Shown: positions 10,084-20,353, numbered from the stretch's first letter. The stretch: 64,000 nt of DNA from an uncultured Flavobacteriaceae bacterium (GCA_947493535.1 CANLRK010000007.1:62001-126000); one strand, 5' to 3'. Translations and numbers: made by a program. The notes: generated by a model not told the origin, from the sequence alone.

Positions 10084-11012
10084 TGCAATTTCCACAAGCT
10101 CATACTTTAGCACAAATTGCTACTATAATAAATGCTAACTATATTGGTGAAGCTGATTTTCCGGTATTAGGAATGAATGAAATACATGTAGTTTCTCCTG
10201 GAGATATTGTATTTGTAGACCATCCTAAATATTATGATGCAGCACTAAACTCTGCAGCAACAGTTGTTTTAATCAATAAGCAAGTTGATTGTCCTCCTGG
10301 GAAAGCGTTATTGATATCAGACGATCCGTTTAGAGATTTTAATAAGCTTACAGCGTATTTTAAGCCTTTTGAAGCAGCTAGAAAAGATATTGCTGACTCA
10401 GCTATTATAGGAAAAAATACAGTAATACAACCTAATACTTTTATAGGTAATAATGTAACTATTGGTGATAATTGTTTAATTCATTCTAATGTATCAATTT
10501 ATGATAATACCGTTATAGGTAATAATGTAACTATACACTCGGGTACTGTTATAGGTGCAGATGCATTTTATTATAAGAATCGACCTGAATATCGTGATAA
10601 GTTGCTTTCAGGTGGAAATGTAGTTATTGAAGATAATGTTGATATTGGTGCCTTATGTACTATAGATAGAGGAGTTACTGCATCAACAACTATAGGTGCA
10701 GGAACAAAAATTGATAATCAAGTTCAAATAGGACATGATACGGTTGTAGGAAAAAAATGTTTGTTTGCTTCGCAGGTAGGTATAGCTGGATGTGTGGTTG
10801 TGGAAGATGAAGTAGTGCTTTGGGGGCAAGTAGGTGTAAAAAGTGGAATAACTATTGCAAAAGGAACAGAAATATTTGCGCAGTCTGGTTTAGGTCATTC
10901 TACTCAGGAAAATAAAAAATATTTTGGTTCGCCAGCTATAGAGGCTCGTGAACGTTTTAAGGAAATGGCTTACATAAAAAGAATACCAGAACTAATCAAA
11001 AAACTAAAATAA
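10083..11012 (+). CDS. Second LpxD-like hexapeptide acyltransferase
   Basis: The 309-residue protein is a paralogue of LpxD, with an N-terminal uridine-binding-like domain (GDIVFVDHPKYYDAAL) and a hexapeptide beta-helix. The segment DNQVQIGHDTVVGKKCLFASQVG keeps the His of the LpxD active site. It is shorter than the 342-residue LpxD upstream and diverges most in the N-terminal domain. It could be an alternative N-acyltransferase with different chain specificity, or act on another nucleotide sugar; the sequence alone does not decide. It is coupled to efp by a one-base overlap. Confidence 0.85.
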   Translation: MQFPQAHTLAQIATIINANYIGEADFPVLGMNEIHVVSPGDIVFVDHPKYYDAALNSAATVVLINKQVDCPPGKALLISDDPFRDFNKLTAYFKPFEAARKDIADSAIIGKNTVIQPNTFIGNNVTIGDNCLIHSNVSIYDNTVIGNNVTIHSGTVIGADAFYYKNRPEYRDKLLSGGNVVIEDNVDIGALCTIDRGVTASTTIGAGTKIDNQVQIGHDTVVGKKCLFASQVGIAGCVVVEDEVVLWGQVGVKSGITIAKGTEIFAQSGLGHSTQENKKYFGSPAIEARERFKEMAYIKRIPELIKKLK

Positions 11013-11015
11013 ACT

Positions 11016-11408
11016 ATGAGTCCGAAGGAGCTTGTAAAATCGTTTTACGAATCAGATTTTTATAAAAACAAAGAAGTTTTAAAAAAGTTTTTACACCCAG
11101 AATGTGAAGTAAATTGGAGTAGTAGTGAAGGGTTTATAAAACTAGATTATGATGGTATTGTAAATCATGGAAAAATTGTTTCTGAATCATATAAAACATT
11201 ACGTACAGAAATAAGTCATTTATTAGCAGAAGGAAACACAGTAACAGTGCGCTACACCTATTACGTAGTAACTTTTGATAACCCAGAAGAAGAAATTTGT
11301 TTAGCACATTTCATATCAATTTGGGAAATTAAAAATGATATGCTTTATAAGTGTTATGAAATGAGTCAATTAGCAGATGAAAATGCATTAGATAATAATG
11401 CCTATTAA
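11016..11408 (+). CDS. NTF2-like / SnoaL-like small protein
   Basis: The 130-residue protein has the cone-shaped alpha+beta NTF2-like pattern: an N-terminal helix pair (ELVKSFYESDFY), a central strand cluster (TVTVRYTYYVVTFDN) and a final FISIWEIKNDMLYKCYEMSQLAD segment. Such proteins may be enzymes or binding domains; no catalytic motif identifies a reaction. It begins 3 bp after the LpxD-like gene, so it belongs to the same transcript. It ends 80 bp before sucD, which has its own promoter-like element. Confidence 0.75.
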   Translation: MSPKELVKSFYESDFYKNKEVLKKFLHPECEVNWSSSEGFIKLDYDGIVNHGKIVSESYKTLRTEISHLLAEGNTVTVRYTYYVVTFDNPEEEICLAHFISIWEIKNDMLYKCYEMSQLADENALDNNAY

Positions 11409-11455
11409 GCTTTGAAATTTTCGTAATAAAAAGTAATAAATAAATTAGAAAAAAG

Positions 11456-11463
11456 TAAATTTG
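11456..11463 (+). promoter_or_regulatory. TAnnTTTG -7 element for sucD
   Basis: TAAATTTG matches the Bacteroidota -7 consensus and lies 25 bp before the sucD ATG, a normal leader distance. The -33 element is not obvious. Confidence 0.5.
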
Positions 11464-11488
11464 TAACAATTATAAAATTTAACAAAAA

Positions 11489-12370
11489 ATGAGTGTTTTA
11501 GTAAATAAGGATTCAAAAATTATAGTACAAGGTTTCACAGGTAGTGAAGGAACATTTCATGCTGGTCAAATGATTGAGTATGGAACTAATGTTGTTGGTG
11601 GTGTTACTCCAGGAAAAGGAGGTCAAGAGCACTTAGGAAAACCTGTTTTTAATACTGTTCAAGAAGCTGTTGATAAAGTGGGAGCAGATACAACTATTAT
11701 TTTTGTGCCACCAGCATTTGCTGCTGATGCTATTATGGAAGCTACAGATGCAGGAATTAAAGTAATTATTACTATTACTGAAGGTATTCCTGTTGCTGAT
11801 ATGATTAAAGCTAATGCTTATGTTAAAGCCAGTAACGCTCGTTTAATTGGACCTAATTGCCCAGGGGTTATAACTCCAGGTGAAGCAAAAGTAGGTATTA
11901 TGCCAGGTTTTGTTTTCAAAAAAGGAAATGTAGGTATTGTTTCTAAATCGGGAACTTTAACATATGAAGCTGCAGATCAAGTTGTACGTGAAGGATTAGG
12001 AATAACAACAGCAATTGGTATTGGAGGAGATCCTATTATTGGAACTACTACAAAAGAAGCTGTTGAATTGTTAATGAACGATCCTGAAACAGATTGTATA
12101 GTAATGATAGGAGAAATAGGAGGTCAGTTAGAAGCTGATGCTGCTAAATGGGTAAAAGCAGATGGAAATAGAAAACCAGTTGTAGGTTTTATTGCTGGAG
12201 AAACTGCTCCTGCAGGTAGAACTATGGGGCATGCTGGTGCTATTGTTGGAGGTTCTGATGATACTGCTCAAGCTAAAAAAGCTATCATGAAAGATTGTGG
12301 AATTCACGTAGTTGACTCTCCTGCAGAAATAGGAATTAAAGTAGCTGAAGTATTAGGGGTTAATGCATAA
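11489..12370 (+). CDS. sucD: Succinyl-CoA ligase (ADP-forming) alpha subunit
   Basis: SucD, with SucB/SucC, converts succinyl-CoA to succinate with substrate-level phosphorylation in the TCA cycle. The 293-residue protein starts with the CoA-binding Rossmann domain ([18 protein letters not shown]). The phospho-His lies in [11 protein letters not shown] at about residue 247. The sequence [20 protein letters not shown] is classic. The partner beta subunit gene is not in the window, as is usual for Bacteroidota. A strong hairpin terminator follows 42 bp after the stop. Confidence 0.97.
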   Translation: MSVLVNKDSKIIVQGFTGSEGTFHAGQMIEYGTNVVGGVTPGKGGQEHLGKPVFNTVQEAVDKVGADTTIIFVPPAFAADAIMEATDAGIKVIITITEGIPVADMIKANAYVKASNARLIGPNCPGVITPGEAKVGIMPGFVFKKGNVGIVSKSGTLTYEAADQVVREGLGITTAIGIGGDPIIGTTTKEAVELLMNDPETDCIVMIGEIGGQLEADAAKWVKADGNRKPVVGFIAGETAPAGRTMGHAGAIVGGSDDTAQAKKAIMKDCGIHVVDSPAEIGIKVAEVLGVNA

Positions 12371-12412
12371 ATAAGCATAACTCAATATTAAAAAAAAATA
12401 TAAAATTTCGTT

Positions 12413-12443
12413 AAAAACACCATCATTATATGATGGTGTTTTT
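12413..12443 (+). terminator. Intrinsic terminator after sucD
   Basis: A perfect 13-bp stem (AAAAACACCATCA pairing with TGATGGTGTTTTT) with a 5-nt loop is followed by further T residues. It closes the sucD transcript. Confidence 0.9.
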
Positions 12444-12480
12444 TTTATGAGTATTTTTAAGCAACTATAATCAATTTTAA

Positions 12481-15459
12481 ATGAAAAAATTAACTAGCCT
12501 CTTATTGTTATGCTATTTAGTAATAATAAGTTGTAAAAAATCAGACACTTCACAAGAAGTAGTTGCAGAGAAAAGTTTTGCAGTTAATACCCAAAAGGAT
12601 AGTCAAGGGTACTCTTTTGAAACTGTAACTAACGACCCAACAGGATTACGGTTGTACACATTAGATAATGGATTAAAAGTATACTTAAGTAAAAATACTG
12701 ATGAGCCAAAAATTCAAACTTATATCGCTGTAAGAGCAGGTTCTAACTATGACCCTAAAGAATCTACAGGATTAGCACATTATCTTGAGCATATGGTGTT
12801 TAAAGGTACTCATGAAATTGGCACAGTAAATTGGGAAGAAGAAAAAAAGCATCTTGAGAAAATAGCTAATTTATATGAAAAACATAGAGCAGAAACTGAT
12901 CCAGAAAAAAAACTAGCTATATATAAGCAGATAGATGAAGCTTCCTTGGAAGCATCTAATCATTCTATTGCCAATGAATATGATAAAATGATTAGCTCTT
13001 TAGGAGCGGAAGGAACTAATGCTCATACTTGGTTTGAGGAAACAGTTTATAAAAATAAAATTCCTGCTAATGAATTAGATAAATGGCTAACTGTAGAAAG
13101 TGAGCGTTTTAGTGAATTGGTATTACGTTTATTTCATACTGAGTTAGAAGCTGTTTTTGAAGAGTTTAACCGTGGTCAAGATAATGATTTCAGAAAAGTA
13201 TACGCAGCTATGCTGAATGATTTATTTCCAAACCATCCATACGGACAGCAAACCACTATAGGGACTGCTGAGCATTTGAAAAATCCATCAATGGTTGATA
13301 TTCATAATTATTTTGAAAAATATTATGTGCCAAACAATATGGCTGTAGTTTTAGTAGGTGATTTTGATTTTGATTCAACTATTAAAAAAGTAGATGATGC
13401 ATTTGGTAAAATGGAGCGAAAAGAAGTTGTTCATCCTGAACTTCCAAAAGAAACACCAATAACTAAGCCAATAGTAAGTGAAGTATATGGACCTACAGCA
13501 GAAAGTGTATCTATAGCCTTTCGTTCTTCAGCTATTGGAACAAAAGAAGAGAAATTATTAACATTAGCCGATATGATTTTAGCTAATGGAAATGCGGGTT
13601 TAATAGATTTAAATTTAAATCAAAAACAAGCTATACAAAACGGAGGTTGTTCGCCAACATTTTTAAACGACTATGGGTTTCATAGATTTACAGGTACTCC
13701 AAAAGAAGGGCAAACACTAGAGGAGGTTAAAAATTTATTATTGGATGAAATTGAAAAGTTAAAACGAGGAGAGTTTGATGCTTGGATGTTAGAAGCTGTT
13801 ATAAACGATTTAAAACTATCACAAACACGTGAATATGAAAACAACACGGCTTTAGCTAGTGCTTATTATAATGCATTCATACATTATCAAAATTGGGCAG
13901 ATAAAGTATCTTTTTTAGAGGAATTAAAAAAGATTTCAAAGGAGGACTTAGTAGTCTTTGCAAATGATTTTTATAAAGATAATTATGTTGTTACTTACAA
14001 AAGAAAAGGAGAAGACAAAAACATAGCTAAAGTTAAAAACCCAGGCATAACACCAGTTAATTTAAATAGAGGTAAACAATCAGATTTTGTTCAAAAATTT
14101 AATGAAATGAAATCGTCAGACTTACAACCTTTATATGTTGATTACAATCAAGAAATTAAAAAAACTACTCTTGACAATGGTGTAGAGTTAGCGTATATAG
14201 AAAATAAAAATAATGATCTTTTCGATTTAAATATTATTTTTGATATGGGGCGTGATCATAATAAAAAATTAGGCTTAGCGGTTGAGTATTTAGATTATTT
14301 AGGAACGGATAAATATACTCCTGAAGCACTTAAAAAGGAATTTTATAAGTTAGGAATAGATTACAGTGTTAATGCTGGATACGATAAATCTTACATTGGG
14401 TTAAGTGGACTAAAAGAAAATTTACCTAAGGGATTAGCTTTACTAGAACATTTATGGACAAATGCTAAAGCTGATGAACAAACTTATGCTAAATATGTTC
14501 AAAAAATAGCTAAAGGTAGATTAAATAAAAAAACGCAAAAAAGTAATATTCTATGGGGAGGTTTATATAACTATGGACAGTATGGTGAAGATTCTAGACT
14601 TCGTGATATATACCAGTTAAACGAATTAGAAGCTATAAATCCAGATGAATTAGTAACTATAATCAAAAACCTGAAAGATTATAAGCAGCGAATATTTTAT
14701 TATGGTAAAGACATTGAAGCAGCAACTAAAGCTTTAAATCAAGATTATTCTGTAGCTGCAGATTTGAAAGAATACCCATCTCCAAAAATGTATTCTGAAA
14801 AAGAAACAGGAGGGAATGTATATTTTGTTGATTATGACATGGTACAAGCTGAAATGCTATTATTAGCTAAGGGTGAGCCTTTTAAAGCAGAAAATATGGC
14901 GGCATCTACACTTTTTAATACTTATTTCGGAAGTGGATTATCTTCTATTGTATTTCAAGAAATAAGAGAGTCTAAATCATTAGCATATTCTGCTTTTTCT
15001 AGCTACAGAAACGCTCGTAAAAAAGAGGAGTCAAATTATGTAATGGCTTATGTGGGTACTCAAGCTAATAAAATGGAGCAAGCTGTTAACGCAATGATGG
15101 ATTTAATGAATAATATGCCAGCTGCAGAAAAACAATTTGAAGCAGCAAAAGCTGCAGCGTTAAAGAAAATAGCAGCGCAACGTATTACAAAAGCTAATAT
15201 TTTTTGGAATTATGAACGTTTACAAAAACTTGGTATTGATAAGGATAATAGAGAAGAAATGTATAATACCATAAAAAATATGACCATGGAGGACTTAAAA
15301 ACGTTTTTTAATGAAAACATAAAAGGAGAGAAGTACAATGTTCTGGTTATAGGTAATAAGAATGATGTTGATATGAATGCTTTGTCTAAATTAGGTAAGG
15401 TACAAGAAATGGATATTGATTATCTTTTTAATTATAAAAATGAGAAAGTAAAGCTATAA
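12481..15459 (+). CDS. M16 family zinc peptidase, lipoprotein
   Basis: The 992-residue protein is a tandem M16 (pitrilysin/insulinase-type) peptidase. A lipoprotein signal ends at Cys18 (LVIISC). The N-terminal half holds the inverted zinc motif HYLEH at residues 100-104, and the third-ligand Glu lies in TELEAVFEEFNRG near 221-233. Between them is an insert rich in Glu/Lys (residues about 118-170, predicted helical) that lengthens the usual spacing. A second, presumably inactive M16 half follows, with the family segment SSIVFQEIRESKSLAYSAFSS near residue 820. It likely degrades or processes peptides at the cell envelope. The gene appears monocistronic, with terminators on both sides. Confidence 0.92.
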   Translation: MKKLTSLLLLCYLVIISCKKSDTSQEVVAEKSFAVNTQKDSQGYSFETVTNDPTGLRLYTLDNGLKVYLSKNTDEPKIQTYIAVRAGSNYDPKESTGLAHYLEHMVFKGTHEIGTVNWEEEKKHLEKIANLYEKHRAETDPEKKLAIYKQIDEASLEASNHSIANEYDKMISSLGAEGTNAHTWFEETVYKNKIPANELDKWLTVESERFSELVLRLFHTELEAVFEEFNRGQDNDFRKVYAAMLNDLFPNHPYGQQTTIGTAEHLKNPSMVDIHNYFEKYYVPNNMAVVLVGDFDFDSTIKKVDDAFGKMERKEVVHPELPKETPITKPIVSEVYGPTAESVSIAFRSSAIGTKEEKLLTLADMILANGNAGLIDLNLNQKQAIQNGGCSPTFLNDYGFHRFTGTPKEGQTLEEVKNLLLDEIEKLKRGEFDAWMLEAVINDLKLSQTREYENNTALASAYYNAFIHYQNWADKVSFLEELKKISKEDLVVFANDFYKDNYVVTYKRKGEDKNIAKVKNPGITPVNLNRGKQSDFVQKFNEMKSSDLQPLYVDYNQEIKKTTLDNGVELAYIENKNNDLFDLNIIFDMGRDHNKKLGLAVEYLDYLGTDKYTPEALKKEFYKLGIDYSVNAGYDKSYIGLSGLKENLPKGLALLEHLWTNAKADEQTYAKYVQKIAKGRLNKKTQKSNILWGGLYNYGQYGEDSRLRDIYQLNELEAINPDELVTIIKNLKDYKQRIFYYGKDIEAATKALNQDYSVAADLKEYPSPKMYSEKETGGNVYFVDYDMVQAEMLLLAKGEPFKAENMAASTLFNTYFGSGLSSIVFQEIRESKSLAYSAFSSYRNARKKEESNYVMAYVGTQANKMEQAVNAMMDLMNNMPAAEKQFEAAKAAALKKIAAQRITKANIFWNYERLQKLGIDKDNREEMYNTIKNMTMEDLKTFFNENIKGEKYNVLVIGNKNDVDMNALSKLGKVQEMDIDYLFNYKNEKVKL

Positions 15460-15479
15460 TGTTAAAAATAAAATTGTTT

Positions 15480-15513
15480 AAAAGTGCTTTCAATAATTAT
15501 TGAAAGCACTTTT
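15480..15513 (+). terminator. Intrinsic terminator after M16 peptidase gene
   Basis: A long perfect stem (AAAAGTGCTTTCAAT pairing with ATTGAAAGCACTTTT) with a tiny loop and a following T run lies 20 bp after the stop codon. Confidence 0.9.
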
Positions 15514-15550
15514 TTTATACAAGCTAGTTACCTATAAGTAAATATTAATT

Positions 15551-15558
15551 TATATTTG
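15551..15558 (+). promoter_or_regulatory. TAnnTTTG -7 element for T9SS propeller protein
   Basis: TATATTTG matches the -7 consensus 29 bp before the ATG at 15588. Confidence 0.5.
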
Positions 15559-15587
15559 TTTCATATAATTAAAGCCCATAAAATATT

Positions 15588-18500
15588 ATGAATAAAAATT
15601 ACACCTTTTTGGCTGCATTGTTAATTTCATGTTTTGCTTTTTCTCAAGACAGATGGCAGGATATGATGTTTGATCGTTCAGCTAATTTTTTCGAAATTCA
15701 AGAAGATTTTAATCGTTACTATAATTCTTTAATGGAAGGTAGAACGAAAATTCCTAAAGGAAGTGGAATTAAACAATTTAAAAGATGGGAATACTACTGG
15801 GAATCTAGAGTAGATGAGTTTGGTAATTTCCCTCCAGACGGACATGTTTTACGTGAGATGAAACGCTATAATACAAATAGTTCTGCTAACAGAAGTGCTT
15901 CACGAACTTATGCTTCTGGTACAGGTACATGGCAAATAGTTGGTCCTGTGCCATTACCAGCTAATGGAACAGGACAATTAAATGGTAGCGGACGTTTAAA
16001 CTGTATTACATTTCACCCTACAGATGCAAATACTATTTTCGTAGGAGCACCTTCAGGGGGAGTATGGAAAACAACAGATAATGGCGCTACATGGGCAGAA
16101 TTTTCTGATGGATTAACACGTTTGGGGGTGTCAGATATTAAAATTGATCCAAATACACCTACTACTATGTATATCGCTACAGGAGATAGAGATGGTGGTG
16201 ATGCACCAGGTTATGGAGTATGGCGTAGTACTGATGGAGGAATTTCTTGGCACTCAAGAAATAATGGAATGGGTAATAGAACGGTTTATGAAATTTTAAT
16301 GGACCCGAATAATTCTAATATTTTAATAGCTTCTACAAGCGGAAGTAGAGTGTATCGTTCAACTGACGGAGGTGCTAACTGGACATACACTAGCACAGTG
16401 TCTTCTTGTAAAGATATTGCATTTCATCCAACTGATTCTAATATTATTTATGCAGCAGGTTCATCATTAAATCGCTCTACAGATAACGGACAAACATTTT
16501 CGCAAGTAACATCAGGAGTACCTGGTGGAACACAACGACTAGCATTAGCAGTTTCTGCTAACCAACCTAACTGGGTGTATTTATTATCATCTGGAGGCTC
16601 TGGTCTTGTTGGGATATATCGTTCTACAGATAGTGGAGCTAACTTCTCAACTAGAACAACTACTCCTAATATTATGGGGTATGCAACAGATGGTTCTGAT
16701 ACAAGAAGTCAGTATTGGTATGATACAGTAATTGCTGCAGATCCAACAGACGCAAATATAATTTATACTGGAGGGGTAAATATGTGGAAATCTGTTGATG
16801 GTGGTACAAATATGACTTGTGTTTCTTATTGGGTAGGACCAACAGGTGGTATTGATGGTGCGCATGCAGATCAACATGCTTTAGAGTTTTCTCCATATAC
16901 CAATAATATATATAGCGGTAATGATGGGGGGCTATATGTTTCAACAGATCAAGGTACTACATGGGATGATTTAAGTAGTGGTTTAGCTATTGCTCAAGTA
17001 TATAAAATAGGAGTGTCACAAACAGAAGAGGCCTTGGTAATTAATGGATATCAAGATAACGGTACTGGAATTAGTAGAGGTGATACATTTATTACAGAAA
17101 TTGGTGGAGATGGTATGGAATGTATTATTGATCCAACCGATGAAAATTATATGTATGGTGCTTTGTATTATGGAGATGTTAGAAGATCAACTAATAATGG
17201 AAGTAGTTTTAGTACAATAGCAGAAGAAGGCGCAAATGGAATAACTGAAGGAGGAGCATGGGTTACTCCTTATAAATTAGATCCTAATGATCCTGCAAGA
17301 ATGTTTGTTGGATATAAAAACATTTGGCGCTCCAATGATGTTAAAACGCCTGCAGCTACTGCAGTTGCTTGGACACAAATATCTTCTTTCTCTGGAACGA
17401 GTAATATTAGAGATATTGCTATTGCACCATCTAACAGTGATGTGATGTACGTTTCAAGATATGATAATAAGCTATATAGATCAACAAATGCAACAGCAGT
17501 AACCCCAACCTTTACAGATATTGGAGCTAGCTTACCTATAGCTAACGAACCTAAAGATATTGAAATAGATCCTAACGACCCTACACATCTTTTTATAGCG
17601 ATTAATAATGATATTTATGAATCAACCAATAGTGGCGCAAGTTGGACTAATGTTTCAGGCTCATTACCTAATATTTCATTAAATACTATTGTTATCGATC
17701 ATAACAGTACAGTAGGCGCTATGTATGTAGGAATGGATGTTGGAGTATATTATAAAGACAATAACTTAGCTGATTGGGAAGCATATTCTTCAGGTTTGGC
17801 TAACTTAGAGATTACTGAACTTGAAATTCAAGCACCAACAGATGTATGTAAGTCCATGCTATATGCAAGTACTTATGGGCAGGGCTTATGGAAAAGTGAT
17901 TTAAAAGATCCTGGTACAGTTCAACCAATTGCTTGTTTTGAAGCTAATGCAACCACAGGATGTTTAGGGAATAATTTTTCATTTACAGATTATTCAGCAT
18001 TTACACCAACATCTTGGACTTGGACAATCACTCCAGCTACCTATAATTTTGTTGGAGGAACGAATGCTAATTCACAAAATATAGAGGTTCAGTTTACTGC
18101 TACAGGAACATATACAGTTGAGTTAACAGCTACTAATGCACATGGTAATAATACTGAAACTAAAACCTCATATATTACTGTTGAAAATGCAATTATAGCA
18201 ACTAGCTACAATGATGATTTTGAAGCGGAAACAGCTTGCGGAACAGCTTCTGATTGTGGTACTACAGTTTGTGGACTTACTGGAGTATGGGCAAACTTAA
18301 CTAATGGTAGTGATGATAATATTGATTGGAGGATTGATGCTGGAGGAACACCTTCTACAGGAACGGGGCCAACTACAGATTATGCACCAGGAACCGCATC
18401 AGGAAAGTATGCATATACTGAAGCTTCAGGTTGTTATGCTCAAACTGCAATACTAGAAAGTAGTTGTGTAAATTTAGATGTGGCGTATAACTTTGAGTTA

Positions 18501-19013
18501 GCTTATCATATGTCAGGAGTTAACATGGGAAGTTTACACATTGATTTATTTTCAGCTGGTGGATGGCAAACAGATATCATAACACCTATTTCGGGTGATC
18601 AAGGTGCTTCTTGGCAAACCTTATTGGTTGATTTATCGGCATATACAGGACAAGCAGTAAAGTTGAGAGTTAGAGGTGTTACTGGAAATAGTTTTGAATC
18701 TGATATCGCTATTGATGATCTTAAATTTACAGCACAAGCTCCTTTAAGTGTTGATGGTAGTGTGTTAGAAGCGGCCGGAGTTACAATTTATCCTAACCCT
18801 GCTTCTAATACAGTTAATATTATTAACCCTAAACAACTAAAACTTAATGAGGCTGTTATTTATGATGTAGCAGGTAGAGTTGTTAAGGTAATTGATTTAA
18901 CAACTATTGCTGATACTGAAGCTATAAATATTTCAACTCTTGAAAATGCAGTATATGTTATACAGATTAAGGGAGAAAATGGAGAAATGGTTAAAAAGCT
19001 AATTAAAAAATAG
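15588..19013 (+). CDS. Secreted sortilin/BNR-propeller and PKD protein with T9SS sorting domain
   Basis: The 1141-residue protein has a signal peptide (residues 1-20, ending FAFSQ). Many Asp-box/BNR repeats of the form S-T-D-x-G-x-x-W/F follow (for example STDGGISW, STDGGANW, STDQGTTW, STNSGASW), spanning about residues 120-770, as in VPS10/sortilin or sialidase-like beta-propellers. A PKD-like domain lies near 780-870 and a concanavalin-like jelly-roll region near 880-1050. The end (VTIYPNPASNTVNI ... GEMVKKLIKK) is a type A T9SS C-terminal signal. The protein is therefore exported by T9SS and probably surface-attached or released. No glycosidase catalytic residues could be assigned, so an adhesion or structural role is as likely as an enzymatic one. 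Confidence 0.9.
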   Translation: MNKNYTFLAALLISCFAFSQDRWQDMMFDRSANFFEIQEDFNRYYNSLMEGRTKIPKGSGIKQFKRWEYYWESRVDEFGNFPPDGHVLREMKRYNTNSSANRSASRTYASGTGTWQIVGPVPLPANGTGQLNGSGRLNCITFHPTDANTIFVGAPSGGVWKTTDNGATWAEFSDGLTRLGVSDIKIDPNTPTTMYIATGDRDGGDAPGYGVWRSTDGGISWHSRNNGMGNRTVYEILMDPNNSNILIASTSGSRVYRSTDGGANWTYTSTVSSCKDIAFHPTDSNIIYAAGSSLNRSTDNGQTFSQVTSGVPGGTQRLALAVSANQPNWVYLLSSGGSGLVGIYRSTDSGANFSTRTTTPNIMGYATDGSDTRSQYWYDTVIAADPTDANIIYTGGVNMWKSVDGGTNMTCVSYWVGPTGGIDGAHADQHALEFSPYTNNIYSGNDGGLYVSTDQGTTWDDLSSGLAIAQVYKIGVSQTEEALVINGYQDNGTGISRGDTFITEIGGDGMECIIDPTDENYMYGALYYGDVRRSTNNGSSFSTIAEEGANGITEGGAWVTPYKLDPNDPARMFVGYKNIWRSNDVKTPAATAVAWTQISSFSGTSNIRDIAIAPSNSDVMYVSRYDNKLYRSTNATAVTPTFTDIGASLPIANEPKDIEIDPNDPTHLFIAINNDIYESTNSGASWTNVSGSLPNISLNTIVIDHNSTVGAMYVGMDVGVYYKDNNLADWEAYSSGLANLEITELEIQAPTDVCKSMLYASTYGQGLWKSDLKDPGTVQPIACFEANATTGCLGNNFSFTDYSAFTPTSWTWTITPATYNFVGGTNANSQNIEVQFTATGTYTVELTATNAHGNNTETKTSYITVENAIIATSYNDDFEAETACGTASDCGTTVCGLTGVWANLTNGSDDNIDWRIDAGGTPSTGTGPTTDYAPGTASGKYAYTEASGCYAQTAILESSCVNLDVAYNFELAYHMSGVNMGSLHIDLFSAGGWQTDIITPISGDQGASWQTLLVDLSAYTGQAVKLRVRGVTGNSFESDIAIDDLKFTAQAPLSVDGSVLEAAGVTIYPNPASNTVNIINPKQLKLNEAVIYDVAGRVVKVIDLTTIADTEAINISTLENAVYVIQIKGENGEMVKKLIKK

Positions 19014-19033
19014 TATTTACTTTTTATAGTATT

Positions 19034-19064
19034 AAAGCTAGTAGCAATATTTGTTACTAGCTTT
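19034..19064 (+). terminator. Intrinsic terminator after T9SS propeller gene
   Basis: The 10-bp stem AAAGCTAGTA / TACTAGCTTT is extended inward by four more pairs and followed by a T run. It lies 20 bp after the stop. Confidence 0.88.
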
Positions 19065-19098
19065 TTTTGTTAATGTAATAATACACGTATTATTTGTC

Positions 19099-19106
19099 TA
19101 TTTTTG
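19099..19106 (+). promoter_or_regulatory. TAnnTTTG -7 element for RlmI-like gene
   Basis: TATTTTTG matches the -7 consensus 20 bp before the ATG at 19127. Confidence 0.5.
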
Positions 19107-19126
19107 CAAACCTAGCTATTATTTAA

Positions 19127-20347
19127 ATGAAAGTATTACCAGAAATATCACCAAACACATTAGCTGTTCGTTTACGTTTAAAAGCGGAAAGAATGGTAAA
19201 AAAACAGCATCCTTGGGTTTTTGAAGATAGTATTAATAAACAAAATAAGGCTGGTAATGCAGGAGATGTAGCTGTAATATATGATACAAAAAAGAATAAG
19301 TTTTTAGCTTGTGGTTTGTTTGATCCTTTTTCTCCTATAAGAATAAAATTATTGCATTTCGGTAAGCCGGAAAAATTAAATGAAAGTTTCTTTCAACAAA
19401 AAATCGCAATAGCATATGCTAAAAGAGCCTCCTTGTTAGCAACAAATACTAATAGCTATCGGTTTTTATTCGGTGAAGCAGATGGTTTTCCTGGATTTAT
19501 AGCTGATGTGTATGCTAATGTTTTAGTCGTAAAATTATATTCTGCCATTTGGTATCCTTATTTAAAGATAATTATAGAGGGGCTACTAAAACATAGTAAT
19601 GCAACTACGGTTGTTTTACGTATGAGTAGGAATTTAAAAAAAGACGGATTAAACTACAATTTAAAGGATGGTGATATAATACATGGCATACTTGATAATG
19701 AAGTAATTGTTTTCAAAGAGCATGGTGTGTGCTTTTCAGCAAATGTAATTCACGGACATAAGACAGGATATTTTTTAGATCATAGAGCTAATAGAAAAAG
19801 AGTAGGAGAGTTATCTACCAATAAAACAGTATTAGATGTGTTTTCATATGCTGGCGGTTTTTCTGTACATGCTTTAGCAAATGGTGCTTCTGAGGTGACT
19901 AGTCTTGACATCAGTGCGCAGGCTTTAGAAATGGCTATTAAAAATGGGAAGCTAAATGAATATTCAGGAGTCCATAAAACTATGGCTATTGATGCTTTTT
20001 TAGGATTACAACAATTATTAGCAGAAAAAAAGAAATTTGATGTAGTTGTTATAGATCCACCATCTTTTGCTAAAAGTAGTAAAGAAATTGAACGAGCTAA
20101 GCATAGCTATTCTCGTTTAGCAAAACTAGGAGCACAATTGGTTGCTGAAAACGGATTGTTAGTTTTAGCATCTTGTTCGTCTCGTATTTTAGCAAATGAT
20201 TTCTTTGCAATTTGTGAAGCTGAAATTCAAAATTGCTCAAGAGGCTTTACAGTTTTAGAGAAAACCTATCATGATAGTGATCACCCGAAGATTGATAGTT
20301 TTCCTGAAGGAGCTTATTTAAAATGTGGGTATTATCAATTGGACTAA
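19127..20347 (+). CDS. rlmI: RlmI-like 23S rRNA (cytosine-C5) methyltransferase
   Basis: The 406-residue protein has an N-terminal PUA-like domain (KAERMVKKQHPWVFEDSI) and an EEHEE-like linker. A C-terminal class I SAM methyltransferase domain follows, with motif I in VLDVFSYAGGFSVHALANGA (near residue 243), motif IV VVIDPPSFAKS and the catalytic Cys in LASCSSRI. This is the RlmI/YccW architecture, which methylates C5 of a 23S rRNA cytosine (C1962 in E. coli). Length matches the E. coli enzyme. The next gene starts 6 bp downstream and may share the transcript. Confidence 0.88.
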   Translation: MKVLPEISPNTLAVRLRLKAERMVKKQHPWVFEDSINKQNKAGNAGDVAVIYDTKKNKFLACGLFDPFSPIRIKLLHFGKPEKLNESFFQQKIAIAYAKRASLLATNTNSYRFLFGEADGFPGFIADVYANVLVVKLYSAIWYPYLKIIIEGLLKHSNATTVVLRMSRNLKKDGLNYNLKDGDIIHGILDNEVIVFKEHGVCFSANVIHGHKTGYFLDHRANRKRVGELSTNKTVLDVFSYAGGFSVHALANGASEVTSLDISAQALEMAIKNGKLNEYSGVHKTMAIDAFLGLQQLLAEKKKFDVVVIDPPSFAKSSKEIERAKHSYSRLAKLGAQLVAENGLLVLASCSSRILANDFFAICEAEIQNCSRGFTVLEKTYHDSDHPKIDSFPEGAYLKCGYYQLD

Positions 20348-20353
20348 GTATTA

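Noticed and set aside
16647-16944. Minus-strand open frames inside the T9SS propeller gene
   Set aside because: Their His/Ile/Tyr-rich low-complexity composition is the antisense of the repeated Asp-box coding sequence.
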